Source: an uncultured Dehalococcoidia bacterium
GTDB taxonomy: Bacteria > Chloroflexota > Dehalococcoidia > Lucifugimonadales > GCA-2712585
Assembly (NCBI GenBank): GCA_958295715.1
Contig: OY282371.1
Location: forward strand, 1,659,697-1,723,696
DNA length: 64,000 nucleotides
Direction of reading: 5' to 3'
Shown here: positions 52,430-60,962 of the stretch, piece by piece
How the letters are laid out: each line of letters starts with the position of its first letter
How positions within the stretch are numbered: the stretch's first letter is position 1
Notes under the pieces: model-generated
The model's database searches: none
Seen by the model: only the letters and a program-made list of their open reading frames with translations
Told to the model about the DNA's origin: nothing
Program-made: the position numbers and the translations under genes

Positions 52430-53545
52430 TCAGGCGGCGGGCTGGAACCGGGCCGGGGAGAAGGCGTCCACGGGGAGGCGGCTCCGTCCTTCCAAGACCA
52501 GGTCCGCGGCCGCTCGCCCCATAGATGGGCTTAGGACTATCCCCTTGCGGCCGGCGCCGGTGGCCAGATAAACGCCGTCCCAGCCGGCCACGCCGCCGAT
52601 AATAGGCAGGCCGTCGGGGGCAACGGGACGGAGGCAGGCCGTCTGACGGGCCACCGTCCCCTCCGCCACCGGCGGGAAGAAGGCGGCCACGCTCCGCAGT
52701 ATAGCGGCCCTGGCCTCCTCCGTGGGCCGGTCGTCGAACCCGACACGCTCCTCCGTGGTTCCTATCCAAACCAGGCCGTCGGCCTTGGCCCCGGCGTAGT
52801 TGGAGGCGTAGTTAAGGGAGCAGGCCGGCGGCGGCCCCGGGATGTCCATACGCAGAATCTGGCCCTTGAGGGGGGAGATGGGCACCGGTACGCCCAGCCA
52901 CGACGACGCGTCGCCGGCCCAAGGCCCCAGGGCCAGCACAACGGAGCCGGCCTCTAGGGAGCCGTCGGAGGTCTGGACCGAAAGGTTGGAACCGGACCGC
53001 TTCAGCCCCGTGACGCGGGCTTGACGGACGTCGGCCCCCAGGCGCCGCGCGGCCTCGGCCAAGGCCCTGGTATAGAGGTCCGCGTCCAAGAGCCACGCCC
53101 CCTCTATGAGCAGACCCTTCCAGACGGACGGGGATATCCTCGGCTCCAGGGCCATGACGTCTGAGCCGTCCAGCCAACGAGACGATACGCCATCCACCTT
53201 CTGACAGTAGTCGGCTATGACTTCCAACCCCCTGGCGTCCTCCTCGGAAAAGGCCAGGTTAAGGGAGTCCTGCGGGCGGGCGTGGTAGTCGACGCCGGTG
53301 GCCTCCTTCAACTCCGCGGCCAGGTCCCGGTGGGCGTAGAAGCCCTGGAGGGATAGCTCCTCCAAAGGCCCCGGGATGCCCGCGCCGGAGAGGGGGCTGA
53401 GCAGTCCCATGGCGTACCCCGACGCGGCGGAGGCCACGGCGTCCTTTTCCAACAGCGTCACCCTCGCGCCGTCCTTGGCCAAGAAGTAGGCCGCGGCGCA
53501 TCCCACCGCGCCCCCACCAATTACAATCACGTCGCCGGTATCCAT
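52430..53545 (-). CDS. FAD-dependent amine/amino-acid oxidoreductase (DAO family)
   Basis: A 371 aa glycine/D-amino-acid oxidase-like flavoprotein. The N-terminal dinucleotide motif VIVIGGGAVGCAAAYFLAKDG is followed by EKDAVASAASGYAMGLLSP. The C terminus has LRPVAPDGLPIIGGV and the FAD-binding YLATGAGRKGIVLSPSMG. ATG at 53545 is chosen because it directly precedes the Rossmann strand, although the frame is open further upstream. It is divergent from an aminotransferase gene, so both may serve amino-acid turnover. The substrate is not known. Confidence 0.87.
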   Translation of the reverse strand: MDTGDVIVIGGGAVGCAAAYFLAKDGARVTLLEKDAVASAASGYAMGLLSPLSGAGIPGPLEELSLQGFYAHRDLAAELKEATGVDYHARPQDSLNLAFSEEDARGLEVIADYCQKVDGVSSRWLDGSDVMALEPRISPSVWKGLLIEGAWLLDADLYTRALAEAARRLGADVRQARVTGLKRSGSNLSVQTSDGSLEAGSVVLALGPWAGDASSWLGVPVPISPLKGQILRMDIPGPPPACSLNYASNYAGAKADGLVWIGTTEERVGFDDRPTEEARAAILRSVAAFFPPVAEGTVARQTACLRPVAPDGLPIIGGVAGWDGVYLATGAGRKGIVLSPSMGRAAADLVLEGRSRLPVDAFSPARFQPAA

Positions 53546-53609
53546 GGCAAACCGCCTCGTTTCCGTTTCCACCCATATTACCACCTTTGGGAACCACATA
53601 GCCCGGTCG

Positions 53610-53638
53610 TTGCGCTTGCCCGCCGTGTCTGATACAAA
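53610..53638 (+). promoter_or_regulatory. Probable promoter of the aminotransferase gene
   Basis: TTGCGC (53610-53615), a 17 nt spacer, then TACAAA (53633-53638). The -10 box abuts the in-frame ATG at 53638, so translation should start at the next ATG (53668), which has GAGGGG upstream. Confidence 0.55.
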
Positions 53639-53667
53639 TGGGGCTGATTTCAAACGCGAGGGGCCTG

Positions 53668-54846
53668 ATGCGCACAGCAAGCCGGATGAACAACATTGGC
53701 ACCGAGTCCGCCTTTGAGGCCCTGGCCAGGGCGCGGGCGTTGGAGGCCCAGGGGCGAGACGTGGTTCACCTGGAGATTGGCGAGCCGGACTTCGACACCC
53801 CGACTCACATCGTGGAGGCCGCCGTGAAGGCCCTGCGGGACGGCCACACCCACTACGGCCCCACGGCCGGATTGCCGGAACTGCGGGAGGCCATCGCCGC
53901 CGACGTGAGCCGCACAAGGGGCGTCGCCGCAGCCCCGGGGCAGGTGGTGGTGACGCCCGGCGGCAAGCCCATCATCTTCTTCACCATCCTGGCCCTGGCC
54001 CAGCCGGACGACGAGGTCTTGTGCCCCAATCCCAGCTTCCCCATCTACGAGTCGATGATAAACTTCTGCGGCGCCAAGGCCGTGCCGGTGCGCCTGCTTG
54101 AGGAGGAGGGGTATCACCTGGACCTGGAGGACTTGGCGGGGAAGCTGTCGGAGCGCGTCAAGCTGGTCATCCTGAACTCACCCCACAACCCGGCGGGCTG
54201 CATTATGAGCCGGGGCGAACTGGAGACCCTGGCCGGCCTGCTGCGGGAACGCGAAGACGTTATGGTCCTGTCGGACGAGATCTACAAGGATATCATCTAC
54301 GGCGGGGGACACCACAGCATCGCCGCGGAGCCGGGGATGCTCGACCGCACGATACTACTGGACGGGTTCTCCAAGTCCTACGCCATGACGGGCTGGCGCC
54401 TGGGCTACGGCGTCTTCCCCCGGTGGATGGTCCCCCACGTGGAGAAGCTGGCGGCCAACAGCGTGTCCTGCTCGGCGTCCTTCACCCAGCGGGCCGCCCT
54501 CGCCGCCTTGGAAGGCCCCCAGAAGCCGGTGCGCGAGATGGTTGAGGAGTTCCGGCGGCGCCGCGACCTCATCGTGGAGGGGCTGCGGGCCATTCCAGGG
54601 GTGCGCTGCCCGGAGCCGGAAGGCGCCTTCTACGCGTTTCCCAACATCAGGGACACGGGTCTATCCAGCGCGGAGTTCGAGGAGGGCGCGTTGCAGGAGG
54701 CCGGGGTGTCACTGCTGGCGGGCGACGCCTTCGGGCGGCACGGCGAGGGGTTCATACGCCTGTCCTACGCCAACTCCCAGGAGAACATCGCCAAGGCCCT
54801 GGACCGGCTGAACGCCTTCGTGTCCGCCCGCGCCCCGGGCCGGTAG
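53668..54846 (+). CDS. Class I/II PLP-dependent aminotransferase (AspC-like)
   Basis: 392 aa. PLP Lys lies in DGFSKSYAMTGWRLGYG. Substrate and cofactor segments include EIGEPDFDTPTHI, HYGPTAGLPELREAI, NSPHNPAGCIM and LSDEIYKDIIYGG. The C-terminal Arg region FIRLSYANSQENI is present. This is the aspartate/aromatic aminotransferase Ib-type pattern. The amino-acid specificity cannot be fixed from sequence. Confidence 0.92.
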   Translation: MRTASRMNNIGTESAFEALARARALEAQGRDVVHLEIGEPDFDTPTHIVEAAVKALRDGHTHYGPTAGLPELREAIAADVSRTRGVAAAPGQVVVTPGGKPIIFFTILALAQPDDEVLCPNPSFPIYESMINFCGAKAVPVRLLEEEGYHLDLEDLAGKLSERVKLVILNSPHNPAGCIMSRGELETLAGLLREREDVMVLSDEIYKDIIYGGGHHSIAAEPGMLDRTILLDGFSKSYAMTGWRLGYGVFPRWMVPHVEKLAANSVSCSASFTQRAALAALEGPQKPVREMVEEFRRRRDLIVEGLRAIPGVRCPEPEGAFYAFPNIRDTGLSSAEFEEGALQEAGVSLLAGDAFGRHGEGFIRLSYANSQENIAKALDRLNAFVSARAPGR

Positions 54847-54876
54847 GGAGGAGAGGGCGGGCGGCGGGTAGCGACC

Positions 54877-55194
54877 TCAGACGGCGGCAGGTTCCCTGGT
54901 CTTTGATTCCTGAAAGGACATCTCAAATCCTAAGGCCCTCGCCAACCTGATTACAGTCCCGAACCCGGGCTTGGGGCCATCAAGAGCCCTATACAACCCA
55001 TCACGGCTGATTCCGGCGGCCCTTGCCCACTGGGCCTTGGGCGTCTTGCGGGCGCGGGCTATGGCGTGCAGGGCCTTGACCACCAGGCGCCCGTTGCCGT
55101 CATCCTGCTCCAGGCAGGCCTCCAGCAGGAGCAGGGCCTCGTTGTCATCTCCAACGTAATCGGCCATGTCGAACACCGTGTCCGTGGACTTCAT
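54877..55194 (-). CDS. HigA-type antitoxin (HTH, addiction module antidote)
   Basis: About 105 aa. A short acidic N terminus (FDMADYVGDDNEALLLLEACLEQD) precedes an XRE-like helix-turn-helix (AQWARAAGISRDGLYRALDG). This is the layout of antidotes that pair with RelE/HigB-like toxins. ATG at 55194 overlaps the toxin stop as ATGA; a longer upstream frame lies inside the toxin gene and is rejected. It would neutralise the toxin and repress the promoter at 55491-55519. Confidence 0.87.
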   Translation of the reverse strand: MKSTDTVFDMADYVGDDNEALLLLEACLEQDDGNGRLVVKALHAIARARKTPKAQWARAAGISRDGLYRALDGPKPGFGTVIRLARALGFEMSFQESKTREPAAV

Positions 55195-55484
55195 AGCATC
55201 CCCCTTTCTCTCGCCATGAGACGCGCCCTTCTGATATCTCGCTGCTGGCTCTCCTTGACACCGCCCCAAAGGAAAACCGCCGCCTCGCCTTCACGGATGA
55301 AATACAGGCGATAGCCCGGCCCATGGTGAAGGCGCAGTTCGTGAACTCCACCGCCGACAGAATGGGAGTCCCCCAGGTTGCCCTCCTCCACCCTGCCCAA
55401 CCGGGCCTTGACGTGGGCCGCAGCCCGCCGATCCCTCAATCCCGTCAACCACTGGCGGAACTCAGCGTTTAGAACTACCTGCAC
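55191..55484 (-). CDS. RelE/ParE-superfamily toxin (HigB-like)
   Basis: A 97 aa basic toxin of the phage-derived Gp49-like/HigB group. It has the family's LRDRRAAAHVKARLGRVEEGNLG, ELRLHHGPGYRLYFIREG and FLWGGVKESQQRDIRRA. Members cleave ribosome-bound mRNA. Toxin-first order is typical of HigBA. The GTG start lies only six bases after a -10 box, so the message is probably leaderless. Confidence 0.88.
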   Translation of the reverse strand: MQVVLNAEFRQWLTGLRDRRAAAHVKARLGRVEEGNLGDSHSVGGGVHELRLHHGPGYRLYFIREGEAAVFLWGGVKESQQRDIRRARLMARERGML

Positions 55485-55490
55485 AGGTAT

Positions 55491-55519
55491 ATTGTAGACA
55501 ATGCCCTACACTATATCAA
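55491..55519 (-). promoter_or_regulatory. Promoter and putative operator of the toxin-antitoxin operon
   Basis: On the minus strand, TTGATA (55514-55519), a 17 nt spacer and TACAAT (55491-55496). An inverted repeat TGTAG-N8-CTACA (55493-55510) overlaps the -10 box and spacer and is a good candidate operator for the antitoxin. The predicted transcription start falls at the GTG start codon. Confidence 0.72.
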
Positions 55520-56077
55520 GGGCTTTCAGGCGTCCCACGAAACAGCCAAGGCGCCCCTCCCTTTTCGTCATTCCCGCGCAGGCGGGAATCCATCCCTCTA
55601 TCCTAAAAGCAACGCCCTCCAAAACTAAGTGGGCGCACGCGCCCTTCCCACCTGCGCGGGAATGACGGAACAGAGAGGACGCGAATCCATCCCTGCATCC
55701 CAAAACCAACGCTCCTCAAAACAAAGTGGACATCGCTTCACCCTCCCCATCTGACCAGCCGGAAAGATGGATTCCCGCCTGCGCGGGAATGACGGAACAG
55801 AGAGGACGCAAATCCATCCCCGCATCCCAGAACCAGCGCCCTTCAAAACTACGTGGGCGCGCGCGCCCTTCCCGCCTGCGCGGGAATGACGGAAAGGGAT
55901 AAGCGCGGCAGGCGTGAGACGCGCCACGGCCACCGGCGTCGGCTCTGCGATGCGGCCTTCCTGGATTCCCGTTTTCACGGGAATGACGGAGGGAGTGAGG
56001 CGGGAATGACGGAGGGAGGGTGGCGGTGTCCGCCGCGCCCCGGGGCGGTAGGGAGGAGAGGGCGGGGGAGTTGCCCC
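55520..56077. repeat. Repeat-rich intergenic region with palindromic hairpins
   Basis: Hairpins lie at 55570-55589, about 55646-55665 (one arm altered), 55771-55790, 55869-55888 and 55965-55984, with a half-site at 56003 (23 nt on). Two direct units around 55592-55670 and 55696-55892 share ATCCATCCC, CAACGC, CAAAACTA(A/C)GTGGGCGC and CGCGCCCTTCCC. No gene. It forms the left edge of the phage-like module. Confidence 0.8.
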
Positions 56078-56551
56078 CTAGCTCCCGGACAGGCCGCTCA
56101 GTATCTTCTCCCGGGGCGAGAGGGCCGACGGGTCCGGGGGTGTGCGGGGCGGGGCGCCGGCCGGCGTCCGCTCCTGGGCCAACTCCGCCTCCACCCGCTC
56201 CCGTATCTGCCGCGCCAACTCCTTGGCCCCGGCGAAGGAGTCGTCCACCTCCTGAATCGTGGCGCCTTGGACCAGGGACTCCGGCGTCTCCGGGGCCGAG
56301 GCCAGAAGCGCGCCGCGATACCTGGACACCGCTTCGGCCAGGGATTCCTGTGCGCCGGCGAGGGAACTCCCCCGCTCGCGGCTCTGGGACTCCTCCTGCT
56401 GAAGCCGGGCCTCCAGGCTGGCGACCTGTTGCTGCAACCGGGCGAGTTCCGCTTCCCTCCCCTCATCCGCCTTCACCTCCGGCGCGGGGGTCCCGCCCTC
56501 CGGCGCCTCCTGCCCCTGTTCGGGTTCCAACACGGTCTGTTCCTGTTCCAT
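56078..56551 (-). CDS. Phage scaffold-like coiled-coil protein
   Basis: A 157 aa very acidic protein. A Glu/Pro-rich N terminus is followed by a coiled coil (REAELARLQQQVASLEARLQQE) and a basic/Pro C terminus. Size, composition and place directly after a portal gene match phage capsid scaffolding proteins. A perfect AAGGAGG ribosome site lies before ATG 56551. No major capsid gene follows, which is unusual. Confidence 0.65.
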   Translation of the reverse strand: MEQEQTVLEPEQGQEAPEGGTPAPEVKADEGREAELARLQQQVASLEARLQQEESQSRERGSSLAGAQESLAEAVSRYRGALLASAPETPESLVQGATIQEVDDSFAGAKELARQIRERVEAELAQERTPAGAPPRTPPDPSALSPREKILSGLSGS

Positions 56552-56635
56552 AACGCCTCCTTAAAGGGTTGATTTTGATAACCGGGCCCACATGCGGCCC
56601 CTTCACTCGCTCCCCCGGCAGGGTCACGCGAGGGT

Positions 56636-57958
56636 CTACCCCGAGGCCGGGGCGCCCGGCTCCGACGCCTCTTGGCGTATGACCAGCTTCTCCCCCTGGG
56701 GGTCGGACACGCCCAGCCGCTCCATGGCGCGTCGCCGGCTGTGAAGCCCCGCCTCCACCAACGCCCGCTCCTGCTGCACCAGCCGCGAGCGGTCTTGGGG
56801 CAGCAGCGGCTCCCACTGCACCCGCACCCACAGCGGCCCAAACTCCATGCCCCCGCGCCGCTCCAACAGCCGCAGGGCCATCTCCGCGCGGCGGCGGTAG
56901 ACCCACCCGCGTATCAACCGCTTGCGGTGGACTCGTTGGAGGAGGGGGTGCATCTCCATCTCAAGGGCCACGCCGGAGAGCCGCTGTGGGTTGCTTCCAA
57001 AACTGACCCGAGGAGCTTCGGACAGGTCGTGGAGGGCCTTGTAGACCAGCTCAATGAAGTCGGTGTGGAGCTTCACGCCGCCGCCTTGGAGCAGGTCAAG
57101 CAGGTAGGCCCGCGCCTGCTCCGGCAGCTCCCACACGGCCCCCGGCTCAACGGCGATGTCCCGCGCCTCCTCCACACCCTCCAGCACCGCGATGGGGTTC
57201 CCGGAAAGCTCCAGGATGGCGGATAGCTGGGACAGGGCGCGGTTCAGTTCGCGGGCGGGCTCCATGAGAACGGGAACGTCGGAGGTCCCCCAGAACTTCT
57301 TGGGGTCTCTGAGGTTGGGGAATATGACGAAGGGTATGAACCCGTAGGGATTGGGGCGCTCCTCCACCAGACGGTCGCCAACCCAAAGTTGGAACCGGGC
57401 CTCGGTCCAGCCCTCCACCACGGTCACGGATCCCTGGCTGTCCTTGGCGGCCACGTTGTAGAGGGACTGGGCGTCCTCGGCGGCGACGCGGTAGCTGCTG
57501 GCCACGCGCCACACGCTGGAGGGGTCGTCGGGAATCCACCAGGCGTGAATGCCCTGGGCGTCCGGCGACGTGACCCGCACCCGCCGGGCCGATGGGTCCC
57601 AGAACACCTTGTAGCAGCCGTCGCCCAGGACCGCGGCGTCCAACTCCGTGGCCAGGTCCAACTCCTCCAAGCGGTTCTCCTCGTACACGCGCCGCAAGAC
57701 GGCCTCGGCCTCCCGCGCCCGCTCCATGCCGCCCTGGCCCGGGTCCACCGGCTCGACGGCGATGTTGGAGCCGGACAGCAGGTAGGAAGTCACCTTCTCC
57801 AGCAGGACCCTAACGTAGTTGAAGGTGAGGCGTCGTTCGCCCCGGCGCGGCCTGCCGGACCACTGGCGGCCGGTGAAGAAGTCCAGGTTTTCGCGGTAGG
57901 CGCGGAGCCTTTCCCGGTCCCTACGCGCCACCTGCTGGGGCAGACTCAGTTTCTCCAT
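56636..57958 (-). CDS. Phage portal protein (SPP1/Gp6-like)
   Basis: About 440 aa. Recognisable portal features: YRENLDFFTGRQWSG at the N terminus, RLTFNYVRVLLEKVTSYLLSG, VFWDPSARRVRVTSPDAQGIHAWWIPDD, and the long helical C-terminal part ending in VRVQWEPLLPQDRSRLVQQ. It would form the dodecameric DNA channel at one capsid vertex. ATG at 57958 gives the natural N terminus; the frame runs further upstream inside the previous gene. Confidence 0.87.
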   Translation of the reverse strand: MEKLSLPQQVARRDRERLRAYRENLDFFTGRQWSGRPRRGERRLTFNYVRVLLEKVTSYLLSGSNIAVEPVDPGQGGMERAREAEAVLRRVYEENRLEELDLATELDAAVLGDGCYKVFWDPSARRVRVTSPDAQGIHAWWIPDDPSSVWRVASSYRVAAEDAQSLYNVAAKDSQGSVTVVEGWTEARFQLWVGDRLVEERPNPYGFIPFVIFPNLRDPKKFWGTSDVPVLMEPARELNRALSQLSAILELSGNPIAVLEGVEEARDIAVEPGAVWELPEQARAYLLDLLQGGGVKLHTDFIELVYKALHDLSEAPRVSFGSNPQRLSGVALEMEMHPLLQRVHRKRLIRGWVYRRRAEMALRLLERRGGMEFGPLWVRVQWEPLLPQDRSRLVQQERALVEAGLHSRRRAMERLGVSDPQGEKLVIRQEASEPGAPASG

Positions 57959-58232
57959 GGGAAGCCCTCCTGAGAATTCTAAATACGGTGCGCTGGCTGA
58001 GGGAGAAGCGGTGGGCCAGTTCGACCGGCGACAGGCTCTCCCGCCGCTTGGTGTCCACCACCAGGCGGTCCCGCGCCCGGCGGCGCTCCTTGAGGTACTC
58101 GCGGGGGTCGTCGTACTTGCAGCGCGGCAGGGGGCAGTTGAGGCAGGACGGGGATATCTCGCATCCAACGTCCCGGTAGTAGAACTCCTCCGGCCTAACG
58201 TCCCTCAACGGCTCGCCTCTGCGCCTGCTCAT
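57921..58232 (-). CDS. Small Cys-rich protein with C-terminal helix-turn-helix
   Basis: 103 aa. Four Cys in CEISPSCLNCPLPRCKYD suggest a zinc knuckle or ribbon. The C-terminal half (SPVELAHRFSLSQRTVFRILRRA) is a clear homeodomain-like HTH. It overlaps the portal start by 38 nt and heads the portal operon. In phage context it could be a small terminase-type DNA binder or a regulator; its distance from the large terminase gene makes either uncertain. Confidence 0.65.
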   Translation of the reverse strand: MSRRRGEPLRDVRPEEFYYRDVGCEISPSCLNCPLPRCKYDDPREYLKERRRARDRLVVDTKRRESLSPVELAHRFSLSQRTVFRILRRASHGETESAPAGGA

Positions 58233-58280
58233 CTCGCCAAAATCCTCCTCATAACTCCAATCAACCCACTACCGGAGGCA

Positions 58281-58309
58281 AATATAGAACTTATGTTTGC
58301 TAATGGCAA
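58281..58309 (-). promoter_or_regulatory. Promoter of the HTH-portal-scaffold operon
   Basis: On the minus strand, TTGCCA (58304-58309), a 17 nt spacer and TATATT (58281-58286). It is divergent from the crotonase promoter 44 nt away. Confidence 0.6.
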
Positions 58310-58329
58310 GGGCGCAATGGCAGGCCCCT

Positions 58330-58358
58330 TTGATTTGGCCGCAACCCTGGGGCATAAT
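58330..58358 (+). promoter_or_regulatory. Promoter of the crotonase gene
   Basis: TTGATT (58330-58335), a 17 nt spacer and CATAAT (58353-58358), followed by AGGAGGT (58371-58377) and ATG at 58383. Confidence 0.65.
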
Positions 58359-58382
58359 AGGGGAACGAACAGGAGGTCATTC

Positions 58383-59162
58383 ATGCCCTCGGAGGCCGTA
58401 AAATACCGGCGGGATGGGCGCGTCGCCTACATAACCCTCAACCGCCCTCAGGTCCTTAACGCCGTCAACAAGGCTTTGGAGGAGGGACTGGCCCAGGCCC
58501 TTCAACGGTTCGACCTGGACGACGAGGCCTGGGTGGCCATCCTTCACGGCGCCGGGCGGGCCTTCTGCGCCGGGGCCGACGTGAGGGAGCGGTTCCACGA
58601 CCCCGGCCCCGGCGAGCGGGACGCGGACTGGGGCGCGGGCATGAACCCGGAGGGGTTCCTGGGCCGGTGCGTCAACTGGAAGCCCGTCATAGCCGCCGTC
58701 CACGGCCACTGCCTGGCCTACGGCATGGTAATCGCCGCCGAGTGCGACCTGATAGCCGCCTCAGTGGAGACCCGCTTCGGCCTGACGGAGACGCTGCGCG
58801 GGTTCCCCGGCGGCGCGGCCTGGGCCAAGGTTGAGACCTTCATGCCCTCCAAGGTGGCCACCGAAATGCTGCTGACGGGCCAGCCCATATACGCGTCGAA
58901 GCTCCACCAACTGGGCTTCATCAACCGCCTGGTTCCCGAGGGCGGGCACATGGCGGGCGCGGAGGAGCTGGCCGCCGCCGTCCTCAAGGCCGCGCCTCTG
59001 GCCGTCCGCGCCGGCGTGCGAGTCACCCGGTGGCCCTGGGTCCGGCGCGCCGCCGAGGCCGACTACTACCAGGCGGCCCTCCGCCTCCACCGGACCGAGG
59101 ACTTCAAGGAGTCGGCCCGGGCCTTCCTGGAGAGGCGGGACCCCACGTTCAAGGGACGGTAG
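58383..59162 (+). CDS. Crotonase-family protein lying within the phage-like region
   Basis: A 259 aa crotonase. FCAGADVRERF supplies the oxyanion-hole segment. The first acid position (usually Glu in GxxxE) is replaced in YGMVIAAECD, where the aligned residue is Val. The second is retained in FGLTETLRGFPGG. One-acid crotonases include isomerases and CoA-dependent hydrolases, so hydratase activity is uncertain. ATG 58383 with AGGAGGT is the clear start. It is cellular in character and opposite in direction to the phage genes around it. Confidence 0.85.
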   Translation: MPSEAVKYRRDGRVAYITLNRPQVLNAVNKALEEGLAQALQRFDLDDEAWVAILHGAGRAFCAGADVRERFHDPGPGERDADWGAGMNPEGFLGRCVNWKPVIAAVHGHCLAYGMVIAAECDLIAASVETRFGLTETLRGFPGGAAWAKVETFMPSKVATEMLLTGQPIYASKLHQLGFINRLVPEGGHMAGAEELAAAVLKAAPLAVRAGVRVTRWPWVRRAAEADYYQAALRLHRTEDFKESARAFLERRDPTFKGR

Positions 59163-59187
59163 CCAGAAACCGGAGCGGGGCGCTGCA

Positions 59188-60174
59188 ATGCCGGCAAATC
59201 TGACACCCCAATACAAGGAAGCTGAGCAGCGATACCGGCAGGCCAGGGGTCTGCCAGCCAAGATTGCGGCCCTTCAGGAGATGATGGCCGTCATCCCCAA
59301 GCACAAGGGCACCGACCACCTGCGCGCCGACCTCCGCGCCCGCATGTCCAGGCACCTGGAGGAGGTTGAGAAGCCCCGGGCCACCAGCGGCGGGCCTCAG
59401 CCCTTCAGCATCCGGAAAGAGGGCGCCGGGCAGGTCCTCATCGTCGGCCTGCCCAACTCCGGCAAGTCCGAGCTCCTCCAGGCCCTCACCCGCGCCCCCG
59501 CCAAGGTGGGTGACTACCCCTTCACCACCCAAACGCCCATGGTGGGGATGCTTCCCTACGAAAACGTGCTGTTTCAACTGGTGGACACACCCGCCCTCAA
59601 CGACAGGGACGTGCAGACCCGCCTCTTCGGACTGCTGCGGAACACCGACCTGCTGATGGTTACCGTGGACCTTTCCGTAGACCCGTTGGAAGAGATGCAG
59701 GCCATCATCCAACTCCTGGACGAGTGGGGCTACTCCCTGCTGGAGAACGACGAGGCCATAGACGCGGAGGGGTCCCGCGTTCAGAAGCTGGCCCTGCTGG
59801 TGGCCAACAAGTCCGACGAGGACGCCTCCGGGAAGGGGTGGGAGGCCATGCGGCGGCGGTACGGCCGCAGGTTCACCCTGCTGCGGGTCTCGTGCATGGA
59901 CGGCTCAGGGCTGGAAGGGGTCGGCGCCGAGGTGTTCAAAAGCCTGAACCGGGTGCGGGTCTACACCAAGAGCCCCAGCGGCCGGCCCGACTACAACGCG
60001 CCCATCGTCATGACCCTCGGCAGCACCACGGCGGACGCCGCCGAGCGGCTGCACAAGGAGTGGCGGGAAAAGCTGCGGTACGCCCTGCTCTGGGGGTCCG
60101 CCAAGTTCGACGGCCAGCGGGTGGGCCGCGACTACGTCCTCGCCGACGGCGACGTCATAGAACTCCACGGGTAG
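59188..60174 (+). CDS. OBG/DRG-type GTPase with C-terminal TGS domain
   Basis: A 328 aa translation-factor-class GTPase. N-terminal helices are followed by G1 GLPNSGKS, the G2 region YPFTTQTPMVGM, G3 VDTPAL, G4 NKSD, and a C-terminal TGS domain (TKSPSGRPDYNAPIVMTLGSTTADAA, ending DYVLADGDVIELHG). This layout is closer to DRG-like than to bacterial Obg or YchF proteins. It probably works on the ribosome or in stress signalling. It lies 25 nt after the crotonase gene. Confidence 0.87.
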   Translation: MPANLTPQYKEAEQRYRQARGLPAKIAALQEMMAVIPKHKGTDHLRADLRARMSRHLEEVEKPRATSGGPQPFSIRKEGAGQVLIVGLPNSGKSELLQALTRAPAKVGDYPFTTQTPMVGMLPYENVLFQLVDTPALNDRDVQTRLFGLLRNTDLLMVTVDLSVDPLEEMQAIIQLLDEWGYSLLENDEAIDAEGSRVQKLALLVANKSDEDASGKGWEAMRRRYGRRFTLLRVSCMDGSGLEGVGAEVFKSLNRVRVYTKSPSGRPDYNAPIVMTLGSTTADAAERLHKEWREKLRYALLWGSAKFDGQRVGRDYVLADGDVIELHG

Positions 60175-60252
60175 GACGGCTCAACGGCCCCCTTGCCGAT
60201 GCCTGTGCTAACGCTCTACGTCCCCCCAAACCGCCCTAAAGAGGCCGCGCAA

Positions 60253-60957
60253 CTAAAAGTCAATCAGCAAAGACAACTGCCTGGATTCCCACTCCTCAAT
60301 AAGTCGGAATTGGGCGTCTCGTTCTTCCTCAGATACTCTCCTCGCGCCCTTTTCCGTGACAACCCAAGCATGGAACGGTCCACTTACGCCATACATCTCT
60401 ACGCTCACGCACGTTCGCAATATCCTTAGAGCCACCCAAAGGGCCTTCCTTTCGTCTAGCGTTGCCAGCTTACGTTCACCCAGGGTTCTCCAAATGGAAT
60501 ATGCGGTTTTAGCGCCACTGCCCACGGCGTGAAACCAGTCGTGTGTATCGGTGTCCCCGTTTAGTTCATACTCAATTATGTGAGGAGCGCCTTCGCTCCA
60601 ACACGCGACAAGTCCCAGTAGGCCAATTTCCCAAATGCTGTTTGATAAGACTTCTCTATTGCTCCTCTTAATCTGATCATAAACAGGCTGAAGGCAGTCA
60701 TCCATGCTATTACGTAGGCGGGCAATCTTCGCCACTTGCGTGGCGTGATTAAATCTGGAACGCAGAGCCTCTCGAGCTACTTTGGCTCTTCCGAGACTGC
60801 CGCTAAAACCCACAACCAGCGGCAGATTGTTGATGGGTTCTAATTTCTCAACCCGCCAGCGAACCAAGCTTGTGGTATCTGAGACTTGAGAGTCCGCGGC
60901 AATAACGACGCCCGTAGCAAACTTGAGGGCTATGATTACAGTCTCAGATTGGGCCAT
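60253..60957 (-). CDS. Proteasome-beta/HslV-like Ntn-hydrolase
   Basis: A 234 aa protein with a five-residue leader before TVIIALKFATGVVIAADS. Counting from Thr6 as Thr1, Asp falls at 17 (D22) and Lys at 33 (K38), the exact catalytic positions of proteasome beta subunits, followed by VVGFSGSLGRAK in place of the usual Gly-rich strand. It is not a canonical HslV (no HslU nearby, sequence and length differ) nor an actinobacterial PrcB (no PrcA). The downstream half is unlike known subunits. It forms a two-gene unit with the gene 5 nt upstream. It is AT-richer than the flanks, suggesting transfer. Confidence 0.75.
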   Translation of the reverse strand: MAQSETVIIALKFATGVVIAADSQVSDTTSLVRWRVEKLEPINNLPLVVGFSGSLGRAKVAREALRSRFNHATQVAKIARLRNSMDDCLQPVYDQIKRSNREVLSNSIWEIGLLGLVACWSEGAPHIIEYELNGDTDTHDWFHAVGSGAKTAYSIWRTLGERKLATLDERKALWVALRILRTCVSVEMYGVSGPFHAWVVTEKGARRVSEEERDAQFRLIEEWESRQLSLLIDF

Positions 60958-60962
60958 TCAGG

